Source: an uncultured Clostridium sp. (GTDB taxonomy: Bacteria; Bacillota; Clostridia; TANB77; CAG-508). From it: a DNA stretch of 32,241 nt. This document shows, in pieces, positions 24,033 to 32,241 of the stretch (positions are counted from its first letter, which is position 1; the number at the start of each line of letters is the position of its first letter). The stretch spans positions 1 to 32,241 of the forward strand of contig CAMYVO010000011.1 in the NCBI GenBank assembly GCA_947302485.1. Reading direction: 5' to 3'. The notes beneath the pieces are model-generated. The model ran no database searches. It was not told the origin of the DNA and worked only from the letters and a program-made list of their open reading frames with translations. A program made the position numbers and the translations under genes.

Positions 24033-24296
24033 TTATTTTATTGCTAATAATAATTCATTATCTCCTACAATCATGTTTTTTTCATTAAAAAGATAGCTAT
24101 CACCTGTGTAATATATTTTATATCCAAGATTTTTTAATTTTATTGATAGAAGTTTTAGAAAATGGATAGTTTCGTCCTCTGTTAAATTTAAATCAAGCCT
24201 TAATTCATAAAAAGTATATTTTATTATATTAGAATTTTGTTCAAATTTCTTTTCTAAAGTACATTCAATTAAACTTATAATTTCTTTATCACTCAA
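24033..24296 (-). CDS. small protein of unknown function, third gene of the HD operon
   Basis: 87 residues from a TTG at 24296 with AAAGGAGAAA upstream, a convincing start. It begins MSDKEIISLIECTLEKKFEQ and contains FYELRLDLNLTEDETIHFLK, then a probable beta hairpin (NLGYKIYYTGDSYLFNE). A soluble alpha/beta fold is likely; not recognised. It lies 24 bases after the transglutaminase-like gene and is the last gene of a three-gene unit. Confidence 0.65.
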   Translation of the reverse strand: MSDKEIISLIECTLEKKFEQNSNIIKYTFYELRLDLNLTEDETIHFLKLLSIKLKNLGYKIYYTGDSYLFNEKNMIVGDNELLLAIK

Positions 24297-24320
24297 TTAT
24301 TTTCTCCTTTAAATTATATT

Positions 24321-25487
24321 TTATCTTTCTTCTTGTCCTTTATTATCTGCTATCTCCATTACTCTTATTATCTTAAATAAATCATTTTCTGTTTTTCCAA
24401 GAATTTCTCTTATGCTATCAATATCTTTTCTTACATGTATTTTATTATTTTCACAACATACAAATAATATATCACCTTTATTTTTATTATCATCTTGATT
24501 CATTGGCTTGATATCTATCATAGATATTGGATTTGATATGTCATCACCAAAAGTTGCTATATATGAGTTAATTCTTTTCATTTCTTCTTCAGATAATGTT
24601 TTATCTAAAACTTTCATATAATATTGCGTAAACTCCAAAATTCCACTTTTGCCTCTAAAATTTGTATACTTGGTTATATTTCTAAATATATATCCTATTT
24701 TATATTTAAGCCATTCTTCTTGAGGAATATCTTCATCATTTAATACATATTTTTTAAATACTTCCGGATTTTGAAAATCATTTTTTAATAATTTTAATGT
24801 ATCTTCTGTATATATTCCTCTTTGATTCTGTTGTATCTTAGGAATAAAGAAACTATATCCTACTTTTGTATCTAATTGTTCTATTTCTCCCCTATTTAAA
24901 GAACTCATTTTTCCATAATATTGCTCTAATCTGTATAGATACTCTCTATTTGCTGCATTATCATTTTCATCACCTGTATCTCTATCTAAATCAAATCCAA
25001 ACTGATTAATTCTCCTAGATGTTTTTATTCTAGATAAATCACCAATTAAATTTGTAATATAATGCTTTCCATCTATATTAAGAATTGTATCTATGTGTCC
25101 TATTCCACTTTGAGGATACTGTTTAAATAAGTCTGCTGAAATTCCTATTCTTTTATCTTTTAATATACCAACATATAATTCTGATATAGATTTACAAATT
25201 CCATTATAATTATCATCTATTTTATCATTATAATGTTCATATTTGCCTTGAACTTCACTAAAAACAAACTCAGGATTTTCTTTAACAATCTTTCCAAGTT
25301 CAATGTATATATAATATGCCTTTTCTATTTGGGATAAATTCTGTGGCATATTGCTTATTATAGTTTCAATTTCTTCCGTTCTTATTATATCTTTATATAA
25401 ATTCTTTGGTGATTCTAATAATGGAATATTATTCGATTTTTTCTTTAATCTATTAATTAGATTTCTAATAAAATCATTTATCTTCAT
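24321..25487 (-). CDS. transglutaminase-like (papain-fold) protein of unknown function
   Basis: 388 residues. Residues about 55-150 have the transglutaminase-like layout. A helix (AYYIYIELGKIV) is followed by C98 in NGICKSISELYVGIL, H131 in GIGHIDTILNIDG, and N146 or D150 in YITNLIGDLSRIKT, a Cys-His-Asn/Asp triad. The rest (about 160-388) is charged and unassigned; there is no signal peptide. This fold includes proteases and amidases, but the substrate here is unknown. GGAGATAAAAT precedes the ATG. It lies 14 bases after the HD-domain gene and is co-transcribed with it. Confidence 0.72.
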   Translation of the reverse strand: MKINDFIRNLINRLKKKSNNIPLLESPKNLYKDIIRTEEIETIISNMPQNLSQIEKAYYIYIELGKIVKENPEFVFSEVQGKYEHYNDKIDDNYNGICKSISELYVGILKDKRIGISADLFKQYPQSGIGHIDTILNIDGKHYITNLIGDLSRIKTSRRINQFGFDLDRDTGDENDNAANREYLYRLEQYYGKMSSLNRGEIEQLDTKVGYSFFIPKIQQNQRGIYTEDTLKLLKNDFQNPEVFKKYVLNDEDIPQEEWLKYKIGYIFRNITKYTNFRGKSGILEFTQYYMKVLDKTLSEEEMKRINSYIATFGDDISNPISMIDIKPMNQDDNKNKGDILFVCCENNKIHVRKDIDSIREILGKTENDLFKIIRVMEIADNKGQEER

Positions 25488-25501
25488 ATTTTATCTCCAT
25501 T

Positions 25502-27244
25502 TTATTTATCTTTTTGGTTATCTACTGCTCTTTGTTGCATTTTAGTGATATCTTTCCAATTACTTTGTACATATACTTCATCTTTTAAATTTGCAATATC
25601 CTTATATTTTCTTGTTAAACTCTTATATTTCTCCTTACTTATAATTCCTGTATCTTGTAATAATTGCATAAACTCAATATCATTTAATGTTGCAATATAT
25701 CTTGCTCCTATAATTAAAGCCATTCTTTCTTGCATATTAAGGAATCTAGAATTGTTATTTGCACCTTTAATATAATTTATAACTTTATTTGTTTCTTCAT
25801 TTAAGTCCGTTTCATCATATCCAATTAATTCTCCACTTTCTAGTTTTTTCCTGTAATATGCCATATATCCTTTAATTCTATAATTTTTATTTGAATAATC
25901 TAAACCTAATTCTTCTTTATCTTTATACTTAATACCTTGTTCAATATTTGTTCTTGCTGTTACTAATTCCTCTCTCACAGTTTCTCGTGTTGCATTCTCT
26001 ACTATACTTTGAGTAAAATTAAAATCATCTTCATTCATATTACATATATATGTAATAAAAGATTGATAAGGAGTACCCTTATATTTATGTAGTTGTTCAT
26101 TAATATCCAAATTCTGATTTGCACCTGATAGTACAGGTAATAAATCATTTTCAAGAATAATACCTTTAAATTGATTAATTAATGTTCTAATTGCTGGTGG
26201 ATATGTCTCTTGATCCTCTATTAAAATAACATTATCAACCGCTTTCTTATTATTTAAATTTAAAAGTTCTCCCATAAATTGCATTTTATCTTTTGACATT
26301 CTAATTCTTTTTTTCGTACTATTTTGGATAACATCATTAATAAGTATAGATTTTAATTTTTCAGTAATAGTATCATACTTTTTCTTTATATTGGCCTCTT
26401 CTATTTCTTTATCTGTTATTCCAAATTTCTTTAATATAGCTTTATAGTCATCATCTAAATAATCAATTATTTTTCCATCTTCATCACGAACCAGACCCTC
26501 TCTTATTCCATCAACCATATCTAAAGGTGTATATGCAATTTTATCTGCAAGTCTCATTAAGCAAGCCTCTGAAGTTGCAGGTATAATTTTTCTATCGTAT
26601 CCAGAAATAGAATAACATTTAATCATTTCTTCGCTAAAATCTTGCTCGCTTTTTTTAGAATCAGGGACAAATTCTTTATCTGGTTTTTCACCGTTATGTG
26701 CATTAATAGCATCCATAATAAGCCATAAACTTTTTCTAACTCTTCTAATTTCATTTTGTGTAATTTGTGGGTTATGTACTTTTATCTTTTCTACTATTTC
26801 ATCATAAACTTTGTGTGTATATATTAAATCAGATGCACCTAATGTAGGATGTCCAAAATATCCTAAGCCATAATCTTCTAAAATATTTGATATCCACCAT
26901 TCTCCACTATGTCCTTCAAATGTATGTCTTATATCATGATGTTTACCCATAGTCTTACTTATTCTCTCATATAGTCCTAATCCTTTTGACATCTGTCCTA
27001 CTATTAACTCTAATTCTTCTTGATGTGTTTTTCTATTTGTAGACTCTTGTTCTGATTTTCTGTATCCTTTTATCATCATTGTAGTATTACAGCTTTTTTT
27101 ATTATATCTTGTAAGCACCATATCCATTTCATTAGCATATTTTTCTAACCTCTTCATTCCTATTCGTTTTGATAAAAAACCCTTTTCATCAATTAGTTTT
27201 TGTTTTTTATTTCTTAGACTTTTTATTATTCTTTTATTATCCAT
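25502..27244 (-). CDS. divergent dGTPase-like HD-domain phosphohydrolase
   Basis: About 580 residues from the ATG at 27244 (the GTG nine bases upstream lies in the AGGTG ribosome site). Counting from that GTG, H77 lies in NRKTHQEELELI, H106-D107 in KHHDIRHTFEGHSGEWW, and D237 in ATSEACLMRLADKIAYTPLD. These match the order and spacing of dGTPase enzymes (RTH, HDIGHTPFGHAGE, LADDIAY), which hydrolyse dNTPs to nucleosides and triphosphate. The HD ligands are all present; the G after HDI is R. The C-terminal half (about 270-583) is unassigned. It heads a three-gene operon with its own promoter, opposite a PfkB kinase. A dNTP- or nucleotide-cleaving role is inferred. Confidence 0.78.
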   Translation of the reverse strand: MDNKRIIKSLRNKKQKLIDEKGFLSKRIGMKRLEKYANEMDMVLTRYNKKSCNTTMMIKGYRKSEQESTNRKTHQEELELIVGQMSKGLGLYERISKTMGKHHDIRHTFEGHSGEWWISNILEDYGLGYFGHPTLGASDLIYTHKVYDEIVEKIKVHNPQITQNEIRRVRKSLWLIMDAINAHNGEKPDKEFVPDSKKSEQDFSEEMIKCYSISGYDRKIIPATSEACLMRLADKIAYTPLDMVDGIREGLVRDEDGKIIDYLDDDYKAILKKFGITDKEIEEANIKKKYDTITEKLKSILINDVIQNSTKKRIRMSKDKMQFMGELLNLNNKKAVDNVILIEDQETYPPAIRTLINQFKGIILENDLLPVLSGANQNLDINEQLHKYKGTPYQSFITYICNMNEDDFNFTQSIVENATRETVREELVTARTNIEQGIKYKDKEELGLDYSNKNYRIKGYMAYYRKKLESGELIGYDETDLNEETNKVINYIKGANNNSRFLNMQERMALIIGARYIATLNDIEFMQLLQDTGIISKEKYKSLTRKYKDIANLKDEVYVQSNWKDITKMQQRAVDNQKDK

Positions 27245-27281
27245 ATCTTTCACCTGATAGCTATATATTTATACAGTTTAT

Positions 27282-27310
27282 AGTATATCATTGTTATGTT
27301 AATTTGTAAA
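27282..27310 (-). promoter_or_regulatory. promoter of the HD-domain operon
   Basis: Minus-strand TTTACA (27305-27310), 17-base spacer, TATACT (27282-27287). Confidence 0.65.
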
Positions 27311-27321
27311 TGGTTTATTAC

Positions 27322-27350
27322 TTGTATTTTAATTGTTTTTGTCATATAAT
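27322..27350 (+). promoter_or_regulatory. promoter of the PfkB-family kinase gene
   Basis: TTGTAT (27322-27327), 17-base spacer, perfect TATAAT (27345-27350). It lies back to back with the HD operon promoter, only 11 bases between the two -35 boxes. Confidence 0.75.
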
Positions 27351-27373
27351 ACTTTTTAGTTGGAGGGATATTT

Positions 27374-28273
27374 ATGTCAGATAAAGTTTTTGTATCTCAT
27401 GGTGATATAATTTTGGATAAAGTATATGATTCGGAATTAAATTTAATAAAGCAAGATGGTGGAGGCAGTAATTGGAATAGTTTATATAATTTATCATATA
27501 TGGGTGAAAATTGTTATGCCATTGGAAGTGTTGGTAATGATGAAGAAGGTAAAATTGCTTTAAACTCTTTAAAAAAACATGGTATAAATACTAATTATAT
27601 TAAAATAGAAAAAATTCCTACAAATATAATGAACATTATTATTCCAGATTCAAAACTTGGCGATGATACTATTATCCATAGTTGGTATTCTCCAATTACA
27701 AATAAACGAACTATTGAGTTTAGAGACAATCTACCAACTCTATTGCCAAATGAGATTTCTTCTAAAGAATTATATATATTATTAGATAAATTTGAACCTA
27801 TAAATTTAGAATTTTTAAACAATATTCCTAATAAAAAAGTATGCTTAGATATAGGTCATATTAGATTTATTGAACACTTTACAAAACAATATTTATTAAC
27901 ATTCTTAAACAATGCAAATCTCATCCAATTAAATCATAATGTTATTTCTTTATTATTTGAACGTCTTCAGGTAAAAAATGAAATTGAATTTTTTAATTTA
28001 TTTAATTTAGATTTACTTGTAATTACAAATGGTAAAAAAGGAGCAAGTTTTCTATACAAAAATAACGAAGAAATTATACAGATAAAAAAAGAGCCTAAAA
28101 TAATTGCTAGTGTTAAAGATTCTTCTGGTGCTGGAGATGCTTTTTTTGCTTGTGTTGTAAAAAATTATGCTTATCAAAATGAAATTAATGAATGTTTTAT
28201 AGACAGAACTTTTGAAGAAGCAAATAGCGCCTCAAGAGATGTCATCTCTCAAATAGGTAGTAGAAGAAAATAA
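27374..28273 (+). CDS. PfkB-family carbohydrate or nucleoside kinase
   Basis: 299 residues. The N-terminal GGGSNWNSLYNLSYMG and IGSVGNDEEGKIAL correspond to the first PfkB signature region. LLVITNGKKGASFLY and DSSGAGDAFFACVV give the second signature, with the anion hole and catalytic aspartate (D in GAGD). The fold phosphorylates sugars, nucleosides or related alcohols with ATP; the substrate cannot be read. Some binding residues differ from ribokinase, so it is a divergent member. GGAGGG precedes the ATG. It is transcribed away from the HD-domain operon from an adjacent promoter. Confidence 0.87.
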   Translation: MSDKVFVSHGDIILDKVYDSELNLIKQDGGGSNWNSLYNLSYMGENCYAIGSVGNDEEGKIALNSLKKHGINTNYIKIEKIPTNIMNIIIPDSKLGDDTIIHSWYSPITNKRTIEFRDNLPTLLPNEISSKELYILLDKFEPINLEFLNNIPNKKVCLDIGHIRFIEHFTKQYLLTFLNNANLIQLNHNVISLLFERLQVKNEIEFFNLFNLDLLVITNGKKGASFLYKNNEEIIQIKKEPKIIASVKDSSGAGDAFFACVVKNYAYQNEINECFIDRTFEEANSASRDVISQIGSRRK

Positions 28274-28318
28274 GTAACTTTCTTAATATTAATACATATA
28301 ATTACTTTAGGTGATAAT

Positions 28319-29192
28319 ATGGAAACTTTAAGCATTAATGATAATGGTGTTCTAGTAGAACTTGTGCAAAGCATTCTTCAAAAACTTGGCTTTTATTCTG
28401 CTCCTATTGATGGTATATTTGGTTCAAAAACTCGGCAATGCCGTTAAATTATTTCAAAAACAATTTGGACTTTCTATTGATGGAATTGTTGGCAAAAATA
28501 CATGGATAAGACTTTCACCTTATATATATGGTTATACAATATATACATTAAGAAGCGGAGATACTTTATATTCCATTTCTTTAAGTTTTAATACAACAAT
28601 AAATAGAATTCTATTTGCTAATCCAAATATTGATATAAATAATTTAGTTATTGGTCAAAATATTATAGTTCCGTTTGGAAATATAATACCTACAAATATA
28701 AGTTATTCTTATACTATTTTAGAAATGAATATCTATTCATTAAGCATTCTTTATCCATTTTTAGAAATTGGCTTAATAGGTAATTCTGTTCTTGGAAACA
28801 ATCTATCTTACATAAAAATTGGAACTGGTACAAAAGAGGTGTTTTATAACGCATCATTCCATGCAAATGAATGGATAACATCTCCTTTACTTATGAAATT
28901 TTTAGAAGATTTTTGTATATCATATGTAAATAACACATCTATTTATGGATATAATGCACGAAATTTATTTAATAATGTATCTTTATATATTGTTCCTATG
29001 GTAAATCCAGATGGAGTTAATCTAGTCACTGGGCAAACACCTCCAGGAACTACTATTTACGAAAATGCAAAACAGATTAGTAATAATTACCCAAATATTC
29101 CTTTCCCTAATGGATGGAAAGCAAATATTCAAGGCGTGGATTTTAAAAATAACCAACCAATTTTTCTATACTCTAGTTATTTCGATGAATGA
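28319..29192 (+). pseudogene. broken peptidoglycan-binding/LysM M14 carboxypeptidase
   Basis: Domain order is PG_binding_1, LysM, then zinc carboxypeptidase, like the gamma-D-glutamyl-L-diamino acid peptidases of spore formers. The start at 28319 (GGTGAT upstream) reads [20 protein letters not shown], then a one-base shift near 28431-28435 joins GSKT to [20 protein letters not shown]. LysM follows ([16 protein letters not shown]), then the M14 part: zinc ligands in [12 protein letters not shown], and [10 protein letters not shown]. After [11 protein letters not shown] the family sequence is lost and the frame stops at 29192, so the second zinc histidine and catalytic glutamate are missing. 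It is thus both frameshifted and truncated. Its 3' end overlaps the neighbouring minus-strand gene by 16 bases. Confidence 0.85.
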
Positions 29193-29869
29193 ATTTTATC
29201 TGCTCTTTCAAATCCATCATTTGAATAATATTCATAAGTTCCGTTAGTATATTTAAGTACTGAACCTTGTTCCACCTTATCTAATAAACCTTTTGGAATA
29301 TTAACCTCCTCAAATTCAATTTCTGGTGCATCTGTTAAATCCCATAAAAAGAGATTGTTCCCCAATTCTTCACTTACCATATATAGGTGTCCTTCTTTTC
29401 TGTAACTATCTAATTTTGTATTTTGTTTATCAATTATTTCTTCTGCCATACTTTTAATTACCTTTTGCAATTCTTCAGTAGCTATATTATCAATTATATA
29501 TTGGCTGTCTTTTATTCTAAAAACATTATTTACTCCTATATTTTTAGGCATATCTTTTTTATTTATTTCTATTTTTTCTATTTGATTATTTTCTACTTTT
29601 AAAACACTATAAACATCGTTATTATAATGCTCTTCATTATTTAACCAATATACTTTTTTATTATCACATACAAAATACATTGATTCATTATTAAAATTTT
29701 GTTTTGCATATTCTAATATAACTTCATTAAGCTTCCCTCTTATAGCATTTTGGCTACCTGTTGTCACATTATTTTTAGATAATATATCTTCTATTATTGG
29801 CTTTTGCTCCATTTCTTTATTCAAGTCCCCTTCTAAAAACTTTGATAATTCATTAATAAAACTTTGCAC
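29177..29869 (-). CDS. protein of unknown function, probably missing its first codons by a T-tract frameshift
   Basis: 230 residues in this frame, not recognised; soluble, acidic, with a C-terminal [20 protein letters not shown] that looks like a small beta domain. The GTG at 29869 has no ribosome site. A TTG at 29924 does (AGGAGTGATTG), and reads MNLDLGNNFFK into a T7 run (29895-29901) before going out of frame. With six T it would continue [10 protein letters not shown] into this frame. So the full gene is likely 29177-29924, either phase-variable, mutated or mis-sequenced. A clear promoter lies at 30007-30035. Confidence 0.65.
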   Translation of the reverse strand: MQSFINELSKFLEGDLNKEMEQKPIIEDILSKNNVTTGSQNAIRGKLNEVILEYAKQNFNNESMYFVCDNKKVYWLNNEEHYNNDVYSVLKVENNQIEKIEINKKDMPKNIGVNNVFRIKDSQYIIDNIATEELQKVIKSMAEEIIDKQNTKLDSYRKEGHLYMVSEELGNNLFLWDLTDAPEIEFEEVNIPKGLLDKVEQGSVLKYTNGTYEYYSNDGFERADKIHSSK

Positions 29870-30006
29870 TGGGTTATTTTTAGTTAAACCGCTTAAAAAA
29901 ATTATTTCCTAAATCTAAATTCAATAATCAATCACTCCTTTGTTTTTTGTTTCATTGATTGGAAAAATACTATTGATAAATAGCACTAAGAATTAAACTA
30001 AAAGAA

Positions 30007-30035
30007 ATTATATGCTATTTTATATAGATTTACAA
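30007..30035 (-). promoter_or_regulatory. promoter of the 29177-29924 gene
   Basis: Minus-strand TTGTAA (30030-30035), 17-base spacer, TATAAT (30007-30012), 83 bases before the TTG start. Confidence 0.7.
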
Positions 30036-30051
30036 TATTTTTTTATATTTT

Positions 30052-30807
30052 CTATTTTGCATAACTTTCTCCCGTTGCGTAATCAATTATAATTCCTGGC
30101 TGAACATTATAACAATATATATTAAAATGAAGGCCTTGTCCATTATCTTCAACTGATGAAGCTTCCATTTGAACTCCGCTTGCTAGCTTATTATCTCCCT
30201 CAAATATAGGTGTTACTCTATAAAGTACATGATTATTTTCATTTGCTTTAATATAATTTGCAACAAGATTCTCAAAATGCAACATACCTTCTGTATTTAA
30301 ATATCTAGTTCCTGTAATTAAATTCTTTTTATTATCGTTTTCTGCCGAAAGCTGCCATCCAATTAAATGACAACGATTGTATAAATATTTATCCTTAATT
30401 AAATTATCATATCTCTTTTGTACCCACCCAGATAAATCTTTAATATTTGCTATCTCTCCACGTCGTTCTCCCTCTTTAGGCATTGTTTCTTTACATACAT
30501 TTGCATAAGCTACTCCGGATCTTCCTAATTTATCCCACTGACTATATTTTTCAAAGGGTTCTGTAGTATAGTCTTCTTCAGTAAAATAAGGATTATTATT
30601 GTTTAATTCTACATATGCACTAGATGTATATTCTGGAATTGTTGATAAATCAATTATTATGTTTTCATTTGGAATTTCATTTTTTATATTGTTATCAGGT
30701 TTTTCTATATTGGAAGCTATATATCCACCAATTAATATACAAATTATTATTGTAATTTCTAAAATTAATTGCCAAGTTTTTTGTTTCTTTGTTTTTCTTT
30801 TGCTCAT
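30052..30807 (-). CDS. membrane-anchored DNA/RNA non-specific nuclease (streptococcal DNase/EndA type)
   Basis: 251 residues from the ATG at 30807, which has AGAGGTG before it; the longer frame from 30861 starts upstream of that site. A basic start (MSKRKTKKQKTWQL) and one membrane helix (about 13-32) place the domain outside the cell. The nuclease core has WDKLGRSGVAYANVC, then NRCHLIGWQLSAEN with the general base H147, and KKNLITGTRYLN with the metal-binding N162: the beta-beta-alpha-metal pattern of streptococcal extracellular nucleases. The role could be DNA degradation for nutrition or uptake. It lies just downstream of the broken recombinase, so it may be cargo of a lost element. Confidence 0.9.
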   Translation of the reverse strand: MSKRKTKKQKTWQLILEITIIICILIGGYIASNIEKPDNNIKNEIPNENIIIDLSTIPEYTSSAYVELNNNNPYFTEEDYTTEPFEKYSQWDKLGRSGVAYANVCKETMPKEGERRGEIANIKDLSGWVQKRYDNLIKDKYLYNRCHLIGWQLSAENDNKKNLITGTRYLNTEGMLHFENLVANYIKANENNHVLYRVTPIFEGDNKLASGVQMEASSVEDNGQGLHFNIYCYNVQPGIIIDYATGESYAK

Positions 30808-30854
30808 ATAATTACACCTCTTATTTTTTCTTATATTACCATAAAAATATTTTT

Positions 30855-32241
30855 TCAACAAGATTTTAGTAACACTTTCTCTTCATTTCTTAGTTCTCCT
30901 ATTTTTATAAATTCTTTTAGATTTTCATCCATTAAATTTAACTTTGAAAAATTAAAATATATGTAAATATTTTTTTCTTTATCAATTTCAATTTTATTTA
31001 TTAACCTATATAAAAACATTTTGTCTAGATTTTCAAATTTTAAGAAATTTTCTATTAATTCATCTAATTCTTTTTCTTCTTTTGTATGTGTTTTTTTATC
31101 AATTTTACCTTCTGTTACAATTATTTTTTGTTCTAATTCTTGTTTTTGCTCATTTAATTTTATCCTTTCTAAGCTCAATTTTTTAGATATTCTTATATAA
31201 TCTTCTTCCTGCAAAACTCCTCTTAATTTATCCATATACATCTTATCTAAATTATTATTTATATCAAATATTGCTTTATCAATTTGCTCAATTTTTTTCT
31301 TGCCCCCTTCGTGAATATCAATAGTTTTATTTCGATATTTCTTATAAACTCCATAAAAAATTTCTTTATCTGCATATATCCCAGCAATCTTTTTTACAAT
31401 ATAAATAATATATTTTTCAAACTTTTCGTAGTTCATATTTAACGGATAGCATCCTTTTTTCTTTGAATCTGTGCAAGTTATATATGGATGTGTTGCACTA
31501 TTCCTTTTAGAATTTTTCTTTAAAACAATTTGCAATTTTCTTTTACAATGATAACAATATAGTAATCCTCTTAATAAATAATCATATTTAAGTTTTGTAT
31601 TTGTTCCTCTCTTTTCTATAATGCATTGAACTTTATCAAATGTATCTTTATCAATAATAGCTTCATGTGTATTATTAACTCTTATTTGTTCGTCTTTGGA
31701 GGCTATTCTAAATTTTTTAACTTTATACGATATTATAGGTCTTTTATTCTGTACTGTATTTCCAATATATACTTCATTTTTTAGCATATTGCATAATGTT
31801 ACTTCATTCCAGTTATAAGAACCCGACCCACCATCACAGTTTAAGCTGTGGGTGGGTTTTCCGAAACCTTGTTGCTTCGCAATAATTTGTTTTGTTTTCA
31901 TCTTGAATTAATCCAGTTTTTCTATAACCTGTTGGAGATAGATATTTGTTATTATTTAAATAATTTACTATTTCGCAACTTCCATGTCCATTTGCATACA
32001 TATCAAAAATTTTTTCTACAACAACTCTTACTTGTTCATCAACAATTAATTTATTTTTTATTGTAGGATTTTTTTTATAACCGATATGCTGGAATGCTAC
32101 ACATATATTCTCCTTGCTTCTGTTTTTCCTTTAAAACACTTCTAATCTTCTTTGAAATATCTTTAGCATACATGTCATTCATTATAGCTTTAAAAGGTGT
32201 TATATCGTTATTTGTGCTATCTATATATGTATCTATTCCGT
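30855..32241 (-). pseudogene. large serine recombinase, broken (5' end beyond the window)
   Basis: The first visible frame reads GIDTYIDSTNNDITPFKAIM and MYAKDISKKIRSVLKEKQ, the far end of the resolvase domain. A one-base insertion near 32083 (SIPAY to GYKKNPTIKNK) shifts frame. The recombinase domain continues to YRKTGLIQDENKTN, where 67 inserted bases (31818-31884) shift it again. The rest, YNWNEVTLCNMLKNEVYIGN, a zinc ribbon (CYHC ... CTDSKKKGC) and a coiled coil, runs to 30855. This is the large serine integrase/transposase type of Clostridial integrative elements. With two shifts it is inactive unless the first is a read error. The catalytic serine lies outside the window. Confidence 0.88.
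31818..31884. mobile_element. 67-base hairpin insertion inside the recombinase gene
   Basis: The extra bases carry an imperfect G/C-rich hairpin: AACCCGACCCACCATCACAG with CTGTGGGTGGGTT around TTTAAG. It resembles the subterminal hairpins of IS200/IS605-type elements and their short non-coding derivatives. No clear target duplication was seen, as expected for that group. Its borders are inferred from the recombinase reading frame. Confidence 0.6.

Overview
The window is a chromosomal segment of a low-GC, endospore-forming Clostridia-type Firmicute. The main signs are strong AT bias, Shine-Dalgarno-led genes with several TTG/GTG starts, spoIIR, the Gram-positive order tadA - SRP RNA - dnaX - ybaB - recR on one strand, and a murA - walJ-like - rlmH run. 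It reads as a stable housekeeping half (about 1-16.2 kb) followed by a half rich in small unknown genes, broken genes and repeats (about 16.2-32.2 kb).

Region 1-6 kb, minus strand: tadA, a membrane-anchored unknown protein, a short SRP RNA with its own promoter, dnaX (broken by a +1 shift inside the ATPase domain), ybaB and recR (cut by the window edge). A two-gene unknown operon lies at 4277-5906. Two dispersed repeat blocks lie between genes at 4.0-4.2 kb, and one recurs next to tRNA-Arg(CCT), where the tRNA 3' end is also duplicated.

Region 6.2-16.2 kb: tRNA-Arg(CCT), a TtcA-like tRNA thiolase, a perfect 60-bp palindromic terminator, a UDP-sugar pyrophosphorylase/phosphohexomutase operon, an unknown gene, spoIIR, murA with promoter and +1 hairpin, a WalJ/YycJ-type metallo-hydrolase, rlmH, and an FAD oxidoreductase with a C-terminal Rieske domain.

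Region 16.3-19.2 kb: the most interesting locus is a 39-codon membrane peptide gene (16444-16563) facing a consensus promoter on the other strand, with a shared bidirectional terminator and a Shine-Dalgarno site masked by its own leader. This is the architecture of a type I toxin-antitoxin pair. Its two transcripts would start with the same 11 bases. Small unknown genes, tRNA-Arg(ACG), tRNA-Pro(TGG) and a decayed surface-protein gene follow.

Region 19.2-24 kb: an ABC ATPase and an 1147-residue FtsX/MacB-type permease, followed by a decayed NRPS condensation domain, suggesting loss of a peptide biosynthesis/export locus.

Region 24-32.2 kb: a three-gene operon with a divergent dGTPase-like HD protein, a transglutaminase-like C-H-N/D protein and a small protein; a divergently transcribed PfkB kinase; a truncated and frameshifted peptidoglycan carboxypeptidase; an unknown gene preceded by a T7-tract frameshift; a membrane-anchored streptococcal-type nuclease; and a large serine recombinase broken by a frameshift and a 67-bp hairpin insertion. 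No CRISPR array, rRNA or known riboswitch was seen. Several frameshifts fall in A-tracts, so read errors must be excluded for some of the broken genes.
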